Shown here: positions 27,110 through 40,479 of the stretch, piece by piece
Numbering within the stretch: position 1 is the first letter of the stretch
How the letters are laid out: each line of letters begins with the position of its first letter
NCBI GenBank assembly: GCA_013365365.1
Contig: JABVXU010000228.1
Coordinates: 22,532-86,531, forward strand
Source of the DNA: Cruorifilaria tuberocauda
Taxonomy: Eukaryota; Nematoda; Chromadorea; Rhabditida; Onchocercidae
Direction of reading: 5' to 3'
DNA: 64,000 nt
Made by a program: the position numbers and the translations under genes
The notes under the pieces: model-generated
Told to the model about the DNA's origin: nothing
What the model saw: only the letters and a program-made list of their open reading frames with translations
The model's database searches: none

Positions 27110-30100
27110 ATTATATCGTCATTTATTTAAAAGATATGGAATAGAACAGTTGTTTTATATCTTCTTCAGTTCACTGACACTGCAGTCTTTCTCCAACTTT
27201 TATCTTTCGTTAAAAAGGGGGATCTCTTATTCTTGCGCTTTTCGGAACTATTTTTCCTCATTCTTTCTTGCATTAATTTTAGTATTTGACATTTTTCATG
27301 AAATATGTTTATTTTTGATATAAATCTCGACTCTGTCTTAATTCATTTTTTTCATGATGGACACTGATGCATTTTGAGTATTTAGACATCATTTATTATA
27401 TCAGATGTTGGAAAGTTTTATTTTCCTTTACAATGTTCCATGAGCACTGTAAAGACCGTGAAAATCGCTTTGCATATTCAGTTGTTTTGAGCTTGTTCAT
27501 ATTTATTCACTTCGTGCCTTAATTTTGTATATTTCTTCTCTACAATGTACAAAACATTCAACTATTTAAATGCTGTATTAAAAAGTTAAGGTATTAATTT
27601 GTTCATCTATCCTTATGTACTTACATTCGTTTAAAGATTTCATCAGTTAATAAAGACTTTCATCAAATTTTTCATTCCACAATAACACAATTTTTTTTTG
27701 CTTTTCTATGCTTAACTATATTTCAGCCTGAATGCCTATTCTGATAGCGCTTGGCGATAATAGATTTGCTTGTATGTTGGACAACATTTTTTTATCTATC
27801 TCCAGCTAAAAAAACGTGGTTGGTATTTCTTAACTTTGTTTTGTATTAATCAACGTGATTTGATTAATTTTTCTTCAAAAATGCATTCTTGACATACCTT
27901 CAATTCCGTTGCAGCTTTTTCATTTTATTTTTTTTAGTAAATTCATAGTGGCATAATTATCACTGAGGATTTCCAACTTATGCCTTAGTATCGTGATGGC
28001 TTACAGGAAAGTAAAGTAAGTGGAAGTGCACCATTATTGACCTATAATATCTAATTTAGTGTGTTTTACCAGTGATACCAATTTATTCAAATAATTACTG
28101 ATTTCACCAAATCTCTTAAAATTTAGACGGTTTATCTTTTAAACTTGAAATTTTAGTAGGTAGAAAATGGAATTTTAATTATAAGAAGCATGAATAAGGG
28201 AAGAAAGATTCAGATGTGTCAGGTTATTTCATTTTCCTTCAATACTACTTGTATATGTTTATACAGATAAATGTTTGTATTTTATTGGTGCGCCGAAGTA
28301 ATGATTTGATTTGAGTATAATAATAACAGATGGCAATGCAATGACCTTCTCACACTTTTATGTTCCTAAACCTTTTTCCCCGTGCTCTTTTACCCGGTAT
28401 TGAGGTAAGGAAGAGAAGCTGATGAGAATGATATGAAATTCATTTTGAGACAATACGACAGGATGAGCAATGACATCGTTGGATAATTTATTTAATTAAT
28501 CTTTTGACACATTTCATACCAATAATTTGCAGATTTTGTGCTTTTCTGCAAATATTTTGGAAACAACGGGAGATTTCCTTCTATCTTTCCTCTTTCTATA
28601 AAGTTATTTTCTTTGCAATTTCTCGAAACTTTCAGAATTTGCTATACTGACATCAACTCTGAAACTAAACTTTAAGTTACTGTTTGCTTTATTTGGACGT
28701 TTATTTGCTTTAGCATCATTCATTGATAATAAATGAATAGCACTGGGTTAATTCAACAAATATAAACCAATATTCGTGATTAGGAGAAAAAATACCAATT
28801 GGTCAAATTATCTTTTTCTTTTAAATGTCTCAGAAAAGTGTACAAAAAGAAGAAAATAAAATGTCTCAATTCTGATTTCTTTAAAAAATCACATATTTGA
28901 TTCGGTTCTTCTAAACATTCTTTATTTTTTGAAAATTCCATACCGTAATCATTTCGGTAAATGAATTTAAAACGTCCTTCACGGGACAAAGTGTAATGGA
29001 TGAATAAATAGAGTGAGTGAGGGAGGAATGATCGAGAATTGTGGTAGATGGAAATGGAATTATATTATTTGGATAATGGTGATTGGAAAAGAAAGAAAAA
29101 ATTAAGAAAAGAAGACAATAGGAATGGGGTTAAGGAAGGAGAAAAAGAGTGAGAGAGTCGGTGGAATGAATGAATGAAATGAATTAATATTGGCATCAAT
29201 TCCATTTAATTCTATTCACAACAATTCCTTTCATCCATCCGAAACAACCTATTATAACTTTCCAATCATATTGAATCCCTCTTCCTCTCTCCATCTCTCT
29301 CCCCTTTCTCTTTCTTACAACATCTCACCTTTCCAGGTTTTTTCTTTAACCGATAAATAAATTATAATTTAATTTAATTTCTCTTTCATATATTAATTGT
29401 CATTGTAGTTCATCTGATAAATTCTATGACAATATTTTGTAAATTTCGAATAAATCATTGATGAATGCTTTTTTCAATTATACTTATGATTTCATGATTT
29501 AGACATAGGAGATCGGAAAAATGAGCATTTCAGAAATTATAATATGAAAATTGATAATCAGACAAATGTAATCAATTTGTAGTTATTGAAGAGGAAAAAG
29601 AACAGTAAACATAATTCCTTGAGAATTGATAGTCTTCGTTCCAATTTTTATCGAATGTAAAAAATAATAAATACGACACGGTTATTGTGCATATTAATTA
29701 AGTCATTACTTAGTATTTGAACTGAAAAAATAAACCGTCTATTCAATATATAAAGCATATAACACAAATGGCAAATCATAATTCACTGCAAAATTCACTA
29801 GGTAAGTTAACAAAAAAGAAAACAGGATAAATATTCCCGAATATAACAGATTGCCGTCGTCATTCCGTGTCTTCATGAAAATAAGGGATAAAAATTTTTA
29901 ATCTGGAGAAAAACTTCCAGAAGAGACACTAACGCAAATGAAGAATTAAGTGAACAAGTTTATTTGTCTTTTTTTGGATGGATCGTCAAGAATAACATGG
30001 AATTTCAAATTTCAAAAGTCCAAGCTTTAAAATTTTTGGAAGAAAATCGATTATAACATTTCTTTTTAATCAACGTCAGCTTATCAAAATCTTATCAACG

Positions 30101-30289
30101 ATATCATCATTTTGCATTAAATCAAAGTCAATATATTAATTCAATCTATTCCTATTGCCTTATTCTATCAATCTATTAAGAATTAATGAATATAAGCAAT
30201 GCAATTGATCACCGTTGATTACAACACGTATAAAAAAAATTTTGTAAAATATAAACTAAATGAAAATAAAAAAAAGGAAATTTAAAAAA
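27110..30289. other. Convergent intergenic region between zyg-11 and T-box genes
   Basis: The two genes point towards each other. The first ~500 bases hold the zyg-11 3' flank (an AATAAA word at about 27,650). No coding segment is apparent. The purine and pyrimidine blocks at 29.0-29.34 kb are described separately. Confidence 0.45.
29005..29340. repeat. Purine block followed by pyrimidine block
   Basis: Roughly 29,005-29,185 is purine-rich on the plus strand (AGGAAGGAGAAAAAGAGTGA), and 29,275-29,335 is pyrimidine-rich (CTCTCTCCCCTTTCTCTTTC). Between them is an AT-rich spacer. The opposite strand bias of neighbouring blocks would allow imperfect long-range pairing. Confidence 0.6.
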
Positions 30290-33200
30290 TCATGAAATAA
30301 TTGGAGCTCGTCGATCAGCTGCTAACCTTTTCTCACTATCTTGTATTACAGATTTTGTTATAGCAATACCGGTATTTGTAGGAATAGTAGTAGCGGCTAT
30401 TGTTGGTGTAATAGTAGTAGTAGTTGTTGTTGTTGTTGTAGTATTGACTATATATGGTATTAAATCTCGATCAAAGTGTAAACGTGGTGAACAAGTTGTA
30501 GAAGAAGATGAAGGTAAAGTTGACGGTGATACAGGTGGCACGGGTACAGCAGTAATATTTGCAAAAAACATTTGTGATATAAACTGTGGAGGCAATGCAT
30601 AACGTGAATGCACTTTACCTGCCCAATCTGTAGATATAATTAATTTCAATTTTAAAACATGCGAATTAAATATAATTATCTCATTCTAATATATTTATTG
30701 AGACACCTAAAATAAGGAATTTTCATCAAATTTTTTATAAACGACAAATAAAAATAATTTAAGTTTCGAAATTATACAATTAGAAAATTATTATTCAGGT
30801 CATAATATTAACAAATGTGCTCTAAGTGAAATTTTTAGATTCGACTTCTTGAAATCTAATAAATAGTACGTAATTTTGAAGTTCAGCTTCATACAATTCT
30901 AAAGAAATAGTATGCTTCCGCATAAGTATAAAAAAGTATCGCAGGGATGATTCCATTGTCAAATTAACGATACAAAAAATATATTCATATTTCTTGAAAG
31001 AATAAACAACTAAGTGATTTACTTTTCCTAATTTAATTTAAAATGTTTCGTTTTTTGAAAATTATTTTAAGATTTTGCCGTCGTAATTCTGTAAAAAAAG
31101 AAGAGAAAATATTTCACAAAAATGAATTGAATTTCCTTACATTGACGAATTAACGCTTGTTGCATAATTGCTGGACTATACAAATTTGGTAACAACATTT
31201 GCGTACCATCGTTACGAATATCCCTAAGATTTATTCAAATTATATAAGTTAGTTGTTTATTTCTGAACTAGAATATTTAAGATTAATGGTTACAATAATT
31301 CTAGCGATGATAACAATTAAAATATTATCAAATATCTTAAAAATAATAATTAATAGAGAAGGTAGTCAATTAAATATAATCATGATTGTAGAATTAAATA
31401 TGCTTTTGTTTTTATATTTGTTTAATTTTTTCTCTAGAATTTTTCCAATGGAATAATTTGTTAGAATATTGCCAAAGTTTCTCTTATTTTGAAGATATAA
31501 ATTAAAGAGTAAAATGAATAAATGACACAATTATAAATTATCCTACAATTTTATGTACTGCAGTATGATAATTCTGCAATCATAATTATATTTGATTAAT
31601 TTAGCTACTCCCTATCATCGCTAGAAATATTATAATGATTTACCTTAAATATACTACTTCAATATAGTTATTTCACACGGCATGACATAATTTTTTTTAG
31701 ATAACACTCTGATAAAAATTACCACTAAACGTACAAATCATATTCAGGTGAACGTCCGTTCGGATCACGAAAACCCTTTGCAAATGGATTCTTTTCAATT
31801 TTTAATTTTGTAATTAACTGATTTTGATATGCAGTAACGGCCATAAATTGCGTTTCTTTGAATTGAAATGTCTTGTAATGTTCATTGTGCAAATCGATTG
31901 TTGATGCCTGAAATAGAAGGAAAACAAAAAATGGAAAAGCTGAAAAAGATTTTCTCGATTTTTAATGTAATTTTATTATTAAAAATATACTTCATTATTA
32001 GTTTCATTCTTCAAATCTTAACTTTTTTTATTTTTTCCTTTTTCTGAAACCAAATATCTCCAAGGAATACTTTCCTGATAAATTGAATGGTTTTAATAAG
32101 ACTAATTAATAAGTTATTAATTTTCATTCTCACTAATTGGAAGAGGATAATAGAAAAAATAAATCATTGATTTGGAGTAAATGGCAAAGAACTTGAATCT
32201 TCTCATAATTAATTCAATGTGTCGTTTTAAAAGTATATCTTAGGAATAGCTTATCAAATTTCACCAAAAGTATAAAATTACCTGTTCAATAGGCCTTTCA
32301 CGTGGTCGTCTTACTACATGTACACGTGGTTGATATTTGTGCATTGAATTTAAAATTAGCTAAAAATTTGGATGATTGAGGCATGCATCATGAAATGCTT
32401 AATGATCAATAATTTAAAATGTTGTTTTTAAATGGAATACAATAACTTACGTGTCCGGTTTTGTCAACTTCATTATTTGTCAATTTAGCTTTTTCAAACG
32501 ATATAACTTGATTGCAGAGCTGTAATAATAGCATAATACTTCGATTTAATCTTTTTTATATAATTTAAATTTTAATTTTAATATAATTAAGTATATTACT
32601 TTCATATTGAATTTGTTAATGTGTGGAGGGAAAAAATTTATAAACCTGTTCACCGGTGAATGGAGAATCAGGATGCATGTACAATCGATTACGCGGTGTA
32701 GGTTCAGCTTTACCAGCTGTTAACCAGGATGACTTGTTATAAATATATCGGTAACGTCGATTATCCACCGGAACTACATCCAAAAACACGTAGTAAAACA
32801 TATCTGGTTCACAACCGGTAATACTTAATTTCATCGTTGGGAACATACGTCTGCAATTAACGGTAACTGTACGCCTTTGTTTGTGATCAAAATAGTTTTC
32901 GCAAACTTTTAAAACAATCTAAGAGATAGTTTGAAGTTTTCGTTATCTAATCTAAAATTATTTGGGAAGAAGATTTTTCAAGTTCATTTCTCAAATTTGT
33001 CTCATTCTTTTTATATTATTTTCAAGGTATTGATGAGATTTTAATTTTTTTCTTTGTAAAGTATTTCGTTTTTAAACAATGAATGTTTACTCATTAACAC
33101 GATTTAAATGATTACGATATTTCAACAAATTTTATATCAAGGATTGGTAGCAATAATATATATATTAATGAGGACAAATGCTTTCTATTACTTTAGTGAT

Positions 33201-36200
33201 AGATTCTGTTTACACATATGTGTGCGTGTGTGGCTGTGTTTTTGCAGATTATGATAAAATCTCGCCATTAACCGTTATCACTGATGACTGATTGAGATTA
33301 CGAACAATAAGGGAAGTTGGACATGAAGGAAATAAGAAACAAACGCATATGAATTTGATTTAATGAAAAAGACAATTATAAGATTTCCTCTTCATCTATT
33401 GATTTTATTATTTTAATAATGGTTGAACCTATGAAAAATGAAAAGCAAAATTAAAATGACAATAGACATTTAAATATGCGCAAGAAAAAAAAATAAAAAT
33501 TATCCTATATATTTAATTGTAAGATCATATAAGAACTACCGTAATGCACCTATCGGATTACTGTATAATATGAAGAATAAAATAATTTTATGTTACGTGT
33601 AATTTAATTAATTCAATTTTAAGTATGAGAAATAATAGAAAGGTACAAGTAAATAATCGTAAGCACATATTTTAGTACAGCTTTCTACATCAAATATAGT
33701 CCATTGATAAATGCAATAATAGAGTTTAATTGATTCATTGTTCAGTGAAGTATTGACTAACTTGCTTATGGCTAATTAGAAATTATTCATTTAATTCTTT
33801 TTTAATGATTTCAGGCAAATTTTCAGAATATCAGTCAATTTATTCAGCAATTCTTTTTTTAATTTGGTTGATATATCACATAAACTTGAATTAGAAGTTT
33901 TTCCTTTCAGTAATAAGCAAGAAAGGTTAAATTTCGAGTATTGCTGTTGCTCCACGCTAAAAGATAAATTAAATTTATGGTTTCTGCAGTAACAATAACA
34001 TTTGGTATTTTGTTTGAGAACACATAATTATTGAGAAAGCATTAGATTAAAAGCAAAAAAAATGGAAGTGAAATCAAAAAAGTTGATTTCCGACTTTCTT
34101 TTTTTCACAAAATGATCACAGAAATTGCAGTTAAAGTCTTAACTATCTAGAATGAATTAAATGAAGGATTTAACTTACTGCAACACAGCTAATTTGCGTA
34201 TAAACATATCATGTTTCCATATTTTTAATATTTGTGATTGTCTTCATTTCAAGTAACTCTATCTTTAAAGCTTAACTATCTATGAGAAATTCTTGAATAA
34301 TATTAAGACAAAAGTTATAACAAAAAATATGAAATTCTCATGAATCTTCACGTTTGATTCAAAAGAGTTTAAATGAATTTGAAATAAGTTGAATAAAGAC
34401 TGATGATATGCAGGCTGTAACAGTCAGTTTGGTTCAACGATAAATACAATATGCCACGCTCGTATATACTCAAGTATAAGTTCATTGCATCTTAATTTTC
34501 TAAAAACAATAAGATACACTTACACACTTTTTATCGTAGTTTAATATTAAATATTATAATATAAATAAAATGAATTAATATAATAAAATTGTTAATCAAT
34601 AATCAATTTGAGTATTCTGAATGATGATTGAATAACTTTCAGTAGATGATAATAAAAATCAATAACATTCTTTCTACTAAGCGTAATCGTATTTAATACA
34701 CCAGAAAAAGTTTTAGTATTGCGAATTAAAAAAAAGCAGAAGAAACTGAGGAAAGAAAATCAACTGTGACAAGATTGCTTCATCAGATAATGGATATCTT
34801 GTTGACTGCTTTCTTTGATGATTGAAACGATTCAACAACATCGTTGTTATCATGAAAATAACATGAAGAAATGAGAGGATGATCATCGAAGAATATTTTC
34901 GTTTCATTTCTTTCTATACCTAATAAAAAATTCCTGATTTCAAAATAATGAAAGTCCAATTTAAAATAATTTTAATAAGAAAATATAGAAAATATGAACA
35001 TGAATAAAAATTCGTTAATTATGCGTTTGCTTATTCATTCGAAAAAATAGACGCATTGACTTCACTTAAATCAGATGATTTCTACAAAAGAATTCTAATT
35101 GATATAATTTTATTTAATTGTCTATTCCAAATCCTACTTCATATTTTAGCAATATTCACAATTTATTATTTGCAATTAAAAAGTTTTAATTAGGAACACT
35201 AAAATACAAAGATAAATGGGTTAATATAAAAGTAATTTTGCAAATTGCGTACTGTTTTAATATATGCCACGCTTTTAAGTAAATTGGTTAAGAAATAAAT
35301 GATATATGAAATAAATTGTTTTTCTGCCACGAATATTAACAAAAACTGATAGGAAACATTTCTTGTTGGTTGCTAATATACTCACCTTTACTTCGTCAGT
35401 AGTATTCCATCCCTGTGATATTACAAATTTTCACCTATCAAGCTTGCCAATAGAAACGAAATTACTATGAATTGTTAATTCTTTTAAATGAAGAGACTTG
35501 CATTTAATTCAGATATAAATAATCCCTCGAGAGAAGAAGCGACAAATCTTTCGTTTTGAATAATACCGAACAATTCCATGATATTTCTTATAAAATCAAA
35601 AAATGAATAGTTGTAATTATTGTAATTTTTCATGATTTACCGTTTAAATATTTGTAAAAAAAATTAATTTTTCCATTCAAATAACGTACCAAAGCTTTTT
35701 TCTAATTTCTCACTCCTATTTCAACTGTCTGATAGAAAGAAGGGTGGAATGATGGAAGAAATATCCTCGGAAATGACCATGGATATGTTTATTATCAGTG
35801 CAGTGTTCAACAAACGCACTTACTGGTTATGATTACGATAAAATAACTTTGGTATTTGTCCATTCAAAATTTCGTATAAATATATTTTCCAAAAATTCTT
35901 TTCGGCCATTTTTTAATCTTCATTTAGATCTGCTTACCTTGATATTTTGCAATCACATTAGATTGAATATTTTATCATATATATATATAAATATCATATT
36001 TCAATTATAAAAAAGAAAAAACGACTCACCGTCCACTTTTGGTAATAATCATTTCTGTGCTAAGTTCATAAAATTTATTCCACAATTCACGCCCTTCCAG
36101 ACGGCAGGTCACATGCCGGAGAATATAAGAATTTCCAGGTAGTGGTGACGTTTTCGGTAACTGTTCTATGTTATTCTCACACTCTTCCGGTTCCATGTTA

Positions 36201-36412
36201 TCCCTACTACCATCACAGTTCTTGCTTGTTCCTGCAGCAATCGTCGATCTTTCAGCTTTCTCATCCGCATTATTTGTGTCCAACAAATGATCAATCATAA
36301 ATTTGAATCGTTTTGGTGCTGCCAAATCTAGTGGAATATCCGGAAAATGTCCTGATGCCGGAATATTTGAATGTAGCTTATCTGTAGAACGTTTTTCACC
36401 TGTCCTTGCCAT
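30290..36412 (-). CDS. mab-9: T-box transcription factor, MAB-9/Tbx20 group
   Basis: A nuclear DNA-binding regulator; MAB-9/Tbx20/H15 proteins pattern hindgut, neurons and heart. Seven exons (36412-36030, 32850-32646, 32519-32451, 32359-32282, 31907-31735, 31223-31141, 30627-30290) give 442 residues in one frame. The T-box spans about 101-293: [88 protein letters not shown] and [10 protein letters not shown] are characteristic of the Tbx20 group rather than Tbx2/3. Residues 38-44 (FMIDHLL) resemble an eh1 Groucho-binding motif, and PLDLA (27-31) resembles a CtBP motif. The tail holds a run of ten threonines (393-402). Intron 1 is 3.2 kb, the longest, and a candidate regulatory intron. A CTGTAG acceptor lies 5 nt before the ATG. 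The C. elegans protein is shorter, as I recall. Confidence 0.94.
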
Positions 36413-36879
36413 AACAGCTACAGTTTTAATTCTGCGATTTCGATATTTCTTCCTTTCACTCTGCTTTTTCCTTATTAATTTCCCAATAAAGCGATGTGAA
36501 GTGAAAAAAAAACAAAAAAAAGTACGGAATAGGAATAGAAGCGAAATCGTCCAAATAATAGGTAAATAATATCTGTACCGTGAATCACTACTGCTAAATG
36601 AAGTTCTAATGAAATATATTTGAAATGAAAATTGAAGAAATGTTTAATTTGACATGAAGCTTGGAAACAGCCGCCTTTCTCCTGCTAATCTCAATAATGC
36701 GAGTAGAAAATGAAGAATTTATCCCACTGGAATATTCAGTAGCATCACCAAGTCATATAATATCACTTGATATGATCATCTCCTCACACCGTATAATTCG
36801 TCACGTCGGATAAGGGAAGAAGAAAAGGGGAGGTGAGAGAGAGATGAAGATTTGAAATGAACTACTCAAACCAGAACAA

Positions 36880-36985
36880 ATCGTTCATTGGGTGAGCTGT
36901 TAAAAAGGGGCGGATATGACGCGACCGTTGCGCCAATAAAGCAACAAAATGTGTTGACGCTTTAAAAAAGGGATGGAATAGATTA
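36880..36985 (-). promoter_or_regulatory. GC-box/CCAAT-like patch upstream of the T-box gene
   Basis: About 0.5 kb upstream of the T-box start codon, an unusually GC-rich patch for this region contains GGGGCGG, GACGCGACC and GCGCCAAT. Its place suggests a promoter or proximal enhancer; this is inferred from composition and position only. Confidence 0.3.
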
Positions 36986-37048
36986 AGGTGAAAGAGTGTT
37001 GGAGAATATTTCGTTGATAGCTGACAAGATGATAATTATTTTAAGAAA

Positions 37049-37113
37049 AAAACAACAACAATAACAACGATAACAACAACAACAACAGTCACAAAACCAA
37101 TAACAACAAACAA
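37049..37113. repeat. (CAA)n/(AACAAC)n microsatellite
   Basis: Imperfect CAA/ACA trinucleotide repeats interrupted by TAACAACGA and CAGTCAC. Simple-sequence repeat, no coding frame. Confidence 0.85.
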
Positions 37114-40100
37114 TTAGGCAATAAACATTGGACATCAACAGGTATTTCTTCATATTGTATGATTTTCTTTTAATGATGAATAATGAAAATTTCAGAATTA
37201 TTTAAAATTTCTCATTAATATTAATATGATATCATTTTGCAGCAGTAATTATTCAATTTAAATTTCGATTTATCTATTTGTCATAATGTATTCATAAAAT
37301 ATAAAAATTTTAGATTACATCTGTCCCCTGTTTAATTTTATAATTGTAAAATTTAATAATACATCTAAAAATTTTTGTAAATAATATTTCATTTTAGACA
37401 GAAAAACTTAAATTTGTACTGTGAGTATACTTGATGATTCCATATTATGCAATTTTTATTTGTTTCATTCCGATGAAATTAAACGGTATAAGGTAAGTGT
37501 TTTTGAGTAATTAATTTTTTTAAGGAAGAGGGAATCCTTGAATATATTAATTATAAAAGCTCAACGATTTCTTAGTAAATTACTGTTGATGAAATAATTT
37601 ATTTATATTATCAATTATAATAAACGATAGTGGCAAAGTAATAAATAGATTCTAGCATATTTATATTAGCTTAGATTTCTCATGTCACACTAACGTGCTG
37701 AATGTCAAAATTCCCTGAAGTATTACTGATAGCAATAAAAAATCCATACAACTTTTCACTTGATTTCTTTTCGTAATACAATTATGATAATCAACATTAT
37801 TTTCAAAATACTCTTTCAATAACCTGAATTTATTTTCTAGCATGTTTGTAAGAGCCTAAATTAATTTTAAAATATGTTTGTAATAATCTCAATCCCTTTT
37901 AGATTTTTATTTCAACTAAATTTAAACCTCAGCCATCAACTTCACAATAAAAATTTGTTGATTTTTTTCTTTTATATCAACAAATAACATAAAATAATTT
38001 CAACTATCATAGCCTTCTACTTTTCTCCTTTCATTTCTACATTTTTAAAAATATTTAATTTCTCTTTCCAACCAAATTCCCATCTTTAGCATTAGATTAA
38101 AATATTTTGCAAAAGGACAGATTATACTGGAATAAATGATATTCGATTGCAAATTCTCCACTAAAGATGATTAGTGTTTATATGAATATCTCTGGATTTG
38201 TGGATTCATCCATTTTTAATAATGATTGTTTTTAGGCTTTTAAAGAAGGAAGAGAGAGAGAGAAACAAAAAGAGAAAATAAAAAGGAAAGAAAGAACGAA
38301 GAAAACAAATTTAAGCAATTGGATTAAAATATTTCGCTTTTCGTGTAAGCACCAATGAATCAATCGTCAATGATGTGGAAGAAAGAAAGCTAAACAAAAA
38401 GAATGTCCAGAGAAGTACCGTAATTTATTCGCATTGCTTTGTTGCCGTTAAGCTTTACGCTAATATCTAATGCAAAAATCTCTTCTCCCTTAAATATTAG
38501 GCTCTCCGGAAAAGGTTCCAAGAGAAGAGGAGAGAAGCTTTAACAGACTTAAGCATAGATTTACAATGCTTTCGGAATGAGAAAGGAGAAGAGTAGATGG
38601 AATGGGTGATCATTATGCTAATCACTACGACATTTTTTTATTGAAGCTTCTTAAATACTTCATCAAATAGACTTAGATAATATTCTGTGCTGTAAGGCCA
38701 TAGAAATAGCAAAGATTATTTATGTAATATTAGTGGAAACTTTTCCTCTCAAAATTCTACAAATCAAGAAAAAATTAGTGTAATGTTAATTGATACCTGA
38801 CTGCGAAAGAGAGAAATATGTCAATAACTAATAACTTCAAGAAATTAACAAATAGTTTCGATGAAAAATTAGTTGAAAATTTGTGAAAACCTTTAATAGA
38901 TTACCATAAACTCTTGAAAGGAATTTGAAAAATCAAATAGAATTATCGATTAACTTCAATCACAACATTTTATATATTATTTAGTGTCAGAGAAAAGGAA
39001 CCAACGACCATCACCTTCTGTCAATTTTATTTCCATATTTTCCCAGCCATGTAGGAATAAAATGGTAAGTTTGGATTGATTGAATAATTGAACAGAACAC
39101 GGTAGGCTTCTCTAATACGATTTGCAAGTGGCAGTGTATATAGTAAATATTATATAGCTGAGCGTAGGATGAAATGTATATATGTAGTATTGAAAATTCT
39201 GTAAGATATTCTATTGATTAGTTTTGTAGGACTTTAATTGAGAATAAATACCAAATTTAGATATTATCAAAAAGGATAATTTCAAAATATTGTATAATTC
39301 GATTTAAATCAACAAATATTTGAAGTGTTATCGATTTTTCATTCGAATAAAAGCGAGTGTGCTAATCATATAGTCATCTAAGTAGAATGTTGGAGGAAGG
39401 AAAAATAGAAAATTCTATACTGACAAATCAAAATTAAACTCTGATTAAATAGTGTTGGATAAATTGATTCTAACAATACTTGAAGATTTACTTTACTTGC
39501 TTACTTGAAGTTTGAAGCTACTTTTCGTTTAATCGATAAAAATTATAATATTAATCCATTTAACATTTTATGCTACAAAATTAGTGATAATTTTAATAAA
39601 AGAAAATCATACAACATTGTACGAATAATATTTGCAAATAATTAAAATAAATGAATTGAAGTTAATATTTTAATTAAAAGAGATTAATTGAATTCAATCG
39701 TAGTATTTTGCGATAATGAATGAAAAGTTATACTAATATACAATGATTACTGTATTGTAGTTCGTTTGTGAATTGAATTTTTAAAATTTTTTTGTTCTCC
39801 TCAATTTCCTACAAAAATTCACATAAAAATTTATCGTTTACTTCACAGTCCAAAACTATTTATGTCGATGAGATAGCTCTGGAAGATTGGAGAGTGAAAA
39901 AGGCGAAAGAATGAAAGAAATGGATGATTTAGTTTATTAAAATGTGGATTGGTAATGTCATGGAAAGAAGCGAACGACGACGATACATTTGGGAATTGGT
40001 ATCAGTGGTAAAGATTGTTGGTGGCGGTGGCGGTGATAGTAATTTCGATATTGTGTAGTCAAATGTCACCCTCTTCTTTCATCATTCGCAAAGTTTTCTT

Positions 40101-40287
40101 CATCGAATACTTTTCAGTTAACAAAGATAAATGAATTCAATTTTAAGATTTAATTAATGAATGTGAAAAGAGATTAAAAAGTGAAGTTATGATTTGAAAT
40201 CAAGAAAAAAATTTGCAGCAAAATAAGCGATCTAAGAACTGTTGCAATGTTGCGTAATGTAACATCCGTTGGTAACAATCGGTGTGG
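37114..40287. other. Gene-poor AT-rich DNA upstream of the T-box gene
   Basis: No exon-like segment is convincing. There is a purine-rich run near 38,250-38,310 (AGAGAGAGAGAAACAAAAAG) and a GGTGGCGG-type patch near 40,020. It may hold distal enhancers of the T-box gene, but the sequence alone does not show that. Confidence 0.4.
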
Positions 40288-40473
40288 ATGATTTCCGAAG
40301 AACGATACGGAGGTATTCGGAAAAACATTTTTAATTACTATTATCAAATTACTCCTGCTAATATTTCATCAACTTTTGAACAAATCCTCACATCTTTTCA
40401 ATCGGAAAATGAACGTTTAACCACTGAGGAATGGCATTATAATAAAGGTAGCAGTGATAAATGTTGCATATAA
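40288..40473 (+). CDS. Possible small ORF or exon, unrecognised
   Basis: An ATG opens a frame of 61 codons starting MISEERYGGIRKNIF, with mixed, soluble-looking composition (TPANISSTFEQIL, SENERLTTEEWHYNKG). A donor-like AAAG|GTAGC at 40,447 would end it as an exon of 53 codons plus one base. No family is recognised and no partner exon was found. Confidence 0.28.
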   Translation: MISEERYGGIRKNIFNYYYQITPANISSTFEQILTSFQSENERLTTEEWHYNKGSSDKCCI

Positions 40474-40479
40474 ATTATT

